Shown here piece by piece: positions 39,837 to 40,514 of a stretch of DNA of 40,514 bases. The stretch is from a virus, in IMG/VR virus record IMGVR_UViG_3300029267_002571, positions 1-40,514 of that record; one strand, written 5' to 3'. The position numbers were made by a program, and so were the translations under genes. The notes below the pieces were generated by a model. That model searched no databases. It saw nothing but the letters and a program-made list of their open reading frames with translations, and had not been told where the DNA came from. Each line of letters opens with the position of its first letter. The first letter of the stretch is position 1.

Positions 39837-40379
39837 ATGACTAGCCGACCACCGCTCGACCCGAGAGGAGCGGTCCTCCTCAACCGCCCCACCACCGGGG
39901 AGCAAACCCTCCGCATCCCCGAGCATCTCTCCCCTAGAGACGACCACGACCGCACCCGGATGGAAACCACCGCGGCGCTCCTCACCGAAGCGCTCGACGC
40001 CGTCCTAGCAACCAGGGTCGCCGACGCCGCCGGAGCATTAATCACCGTCATTGAATCCCAACGCCGCGACCTCGAGCACGCCATCGTCTCCCTAGCACTA
40101 CGGGTCGAGGTCCTCGAGACGATCGTTCAACGCTCCCCCGTCGCCGCCGGCGACTACAACGACACGGTCAACCGCATTATCGAAGCCCGCCAAGCGCTCG
40201 GCACCTGCGACGGCCAACACCCAGAGACCGACAGTACGGACGGCTGCTGCCCCGACCCGGAATGCTGGCAAGGTTCCCCGCAGCGCGCTCACGACATGCT
40301 CCGCTACGGAGCCGACCAAACCCCCGAGTATCAACCCGGCGATCCCCGCCCCGACCGAGAGGAACCCGACAATGGATAG
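39837..40379 (+). CDS. Hypothetical protein (180 aa)
   Basis: Start follows AAGGAG at about 39827-39832. Residues about 40-105 are helical with coiled-coil character (SLALRVEVLETIVQ). The C-terminal third has GCCPDPECWQ, a possible metal site. No family recognised. Its stop overlaps the start of the first gene of the window, which is repeated here, confirming circular continuity. Confidence 0.65.
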   Translation: MTSRPPLDPRGAVLLNRPTTGEQTLRIPEHLSPRDDHDRTRMETTAALLTEALDAVLATRVADAAGALITVIESQRRDLEHAIVSLALRVEVLETIVQRSPVAAGDYNDTVNRIIEARQALGTCDGQHPETDSTDGCCPDPECWQGSPQRAHDMLRYGADQTPEYQPGDPRPDREEPDNG

Positions 40380-40514
40380 CACCACCACCCGCCCCGACAC
40401 CCCGGAGTTCGACGGGATGCCCGACCACCCGAAGGAGAACCCCACCAAGTTCACCCTCGAGGGACTCGGTAAGTTCCGGCTCCGAGACGGCATCGTCAAC
40501 GGAGAACGAATGAC
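40371..40514. repeat. Right copy of 144-bp terminal direct repeat
   Basis: Identical to 1-144, as described for the left copy. Closing on it gives a 40370-bp circle. Confidence 0.97.
40372..40514 (+). CDS. Partial second copy of the first gene (cut by window end)
   Basis: Bases 40372-40514 are the same as 2-144: the first 47 codons of the 91-residue gene. Here its ribosome binding site (GAGAGG, about 40358-40363) is visible, and its ATG overlaps the previous stop. It is one gene on the circular genome, not a duplication. Confidence 0.95.
   Translation, partial: MDSTTTRPDTPEFDGMPDHPKENPTKFTLEGLGKFRLRDGIVNGERM

Overview
The window is very probably a complete tailed-phage (siphovirus-type, Caudoviricetes) genome of about 40.4 kb. 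Bases 1-144 are repeated exactly at 40371-40514, so the sequence closes on itself and the unique length is 40370 bp. Every gene I can support lies on the + strand. Genes are tightly packed, usually with 4-base ATGA or GTGA overlaps and GA-rich ribosome binding sites (AGAGAGG or GGAGG). DNA is GC-rich with a strong preference for C at third codon positions. A WhiB-like iron-sulfur regulator at 37665-38078 belongs to a family confined to Actinobacteria and their phages, so an actinobacterial host is the best guess; the genus cannot be named.

Layout. 2-4576: small early-type genes, among them an ASCH/PUA-like protein, a zinc-ribbon protein, a ParB-like/DNA methyltransferase fusion and small membrane proteins. 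4569-6841: packaging (small terminase with an inserted SAP-like segment, a 9-codon leader ORF, large terminase). 6901-14431: head (three small proteins, portal, a MuF-like protein fused to a predicted zinc metallopeptidase, a SAP-like protein, and one long ORF combining prohead protease, scaffold-like region and major capsid protein). 14551-20837: a decoration-like protein, a probable connector, then a cassette of surface proteins (an SLH/Ig-like/beta-helix spike, a protein with about seventeen 18-residue repeats, a BppU-like protein). 20834-31054: neck and tail (gp10-like, tail terminator-like, second small SAP protein, tail tube, two tail chaperones joined by a -1 frameshift, 660-residue tape measure, distal tail protein, and a 1367-residue tip/fibre protein ending in a Peptidase_G2 self-cleaving chaperone domain). 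31051-32619: lysis (membrane proteins, NlpC/P60 endolysin, two-helix holin).

32672-40379 is a second early region: short genes behind repeated promoter-like sequences and GC-rich hairpins, a VRR-NUC nuclease, a small helix-turn-helix protein, a possible single-strand annealing protein, the WhiB-like regulator, and a winged-helix replication initiator whose gene contains five iteron-like repeats, the likely replication origin.

How it works together: the short genes behind the TAGACA-N17-TACGTT promoters are probably transcribed by host RNA polymerase soon after entry. The initiator and its iterons would recruit the host replisome, since no polymerase, helicase or primase is visible. The long structural block then builds head and tail, and the endolysin/holin group releases progeny. 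No integrase, excisionase-integrase pair or classical repressor was seen, so a virulent lifestyle is the simplest reading.

Most interesting: the MuF-metallopeptidase fusion, a DnaJ-type zinc finger inserted in the Peptidase_G2 chaperone domain, the SLH-bearing spike in the head/neck cassette, the protease-scaffold-capsid ORF with a strong internal start, the iterons inside the initiator gene, and the leader ORF in frame with the large terminase.
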